A DNA stretch of 15,028 nucleotides from contig JAUWLY010000027.1 of the NCBI GenBank assembly GCA_030613445.1, positions 1-15,028 of the forward strand, given 5' to 3'. Below, piece by piece: positions 14,973 through 15,028 of this stretch. The notes under the pieces were generated by a model. The model saw nothing but the letters and a program-made list of their open reading frames with translations, was not told where the DNA came from and made no database searches. Position 1 is the stretch's first letter; every line of letters starts with the position of its first letter. The DNA comes from Candidatus Stahliibacteriota bacterium. GTDB taxonomy: Bacteria > Hydrothermota > Tepidihabitantia > SM23-42. A program made the position numbers and the translations under genes.

Positions 14973-15028
14973 ACGGGGCCTGGTAAATAACGTAATACCA
15001 ATACACACGCTTTTCCTGAAAGTTTGTT

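Overview
The window looks like part of a bacterial chromosome from a Gram-negative, probably uncultured lineage. The clues are two GWxTD-domain proteins, two secreted proteins with a type IX-like (Por) C-terminal sorting domain, and a mix of Shine-Dalgarno-led and apparently leaderless genes. GWxTD and sorting-domain proteins occur in the Bacteroidetes/Fibrobacteres neighbourhood and in candidate phyla such as WOR-3 and Cloacimonetes. I cannot place the lineage more precisely from sequence alone.

Left half (1-7850, all + strand), mostly housekeeping. The 3' end of lon runs with 4-bp ATGA overlaps into two consecutive GWxTD-domain genes, so these three look translationally coupled. Next come an NYN-domain (PIN-like nuclease fold) protein, a HisJ-type PHP phosphatase, gyrA under a near-consensus promoter that abuts its start codon, and a ComEB-type dCMP deaminase.

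Middle (7851-8177) has no gene. It holds a G/C-tract palindrome, a 109-bp dispersed repeat that can fold into a long hairpin, and a REP/BIME-like composite of nested inverted repeats. It lies between convergent transcription units.

Right half (8178-14914, all - strand) is the most interesting part. In transcription order it holds a 1064-residue regulator and then two tandem paralogous secreted proteins of exactly 522 residues each, called B and A here. The regulator has a MalT-like STAND ATPase, TPR-like helices, a winged helix and a BTAD domain. Upstream of all three genes sits the same direct repeat, TTTCACA-N4-TTTCACA (11-bp period), 9 bp from a -10-like hexamer and without a recognisable -35. 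That geometry matches the operators known for SARP/BTAD regulators. The simplest model is a self-contained regulon: the regulator senses something through its STAND/TPR part, activates itself and switches on a duplicated pair of surface proteins. The A/B array has the layout repeat-A-repeat-B-repeat, which records a tandem duplication. No further gene is visible after 14914, only another copy of the G-tract palindrome.
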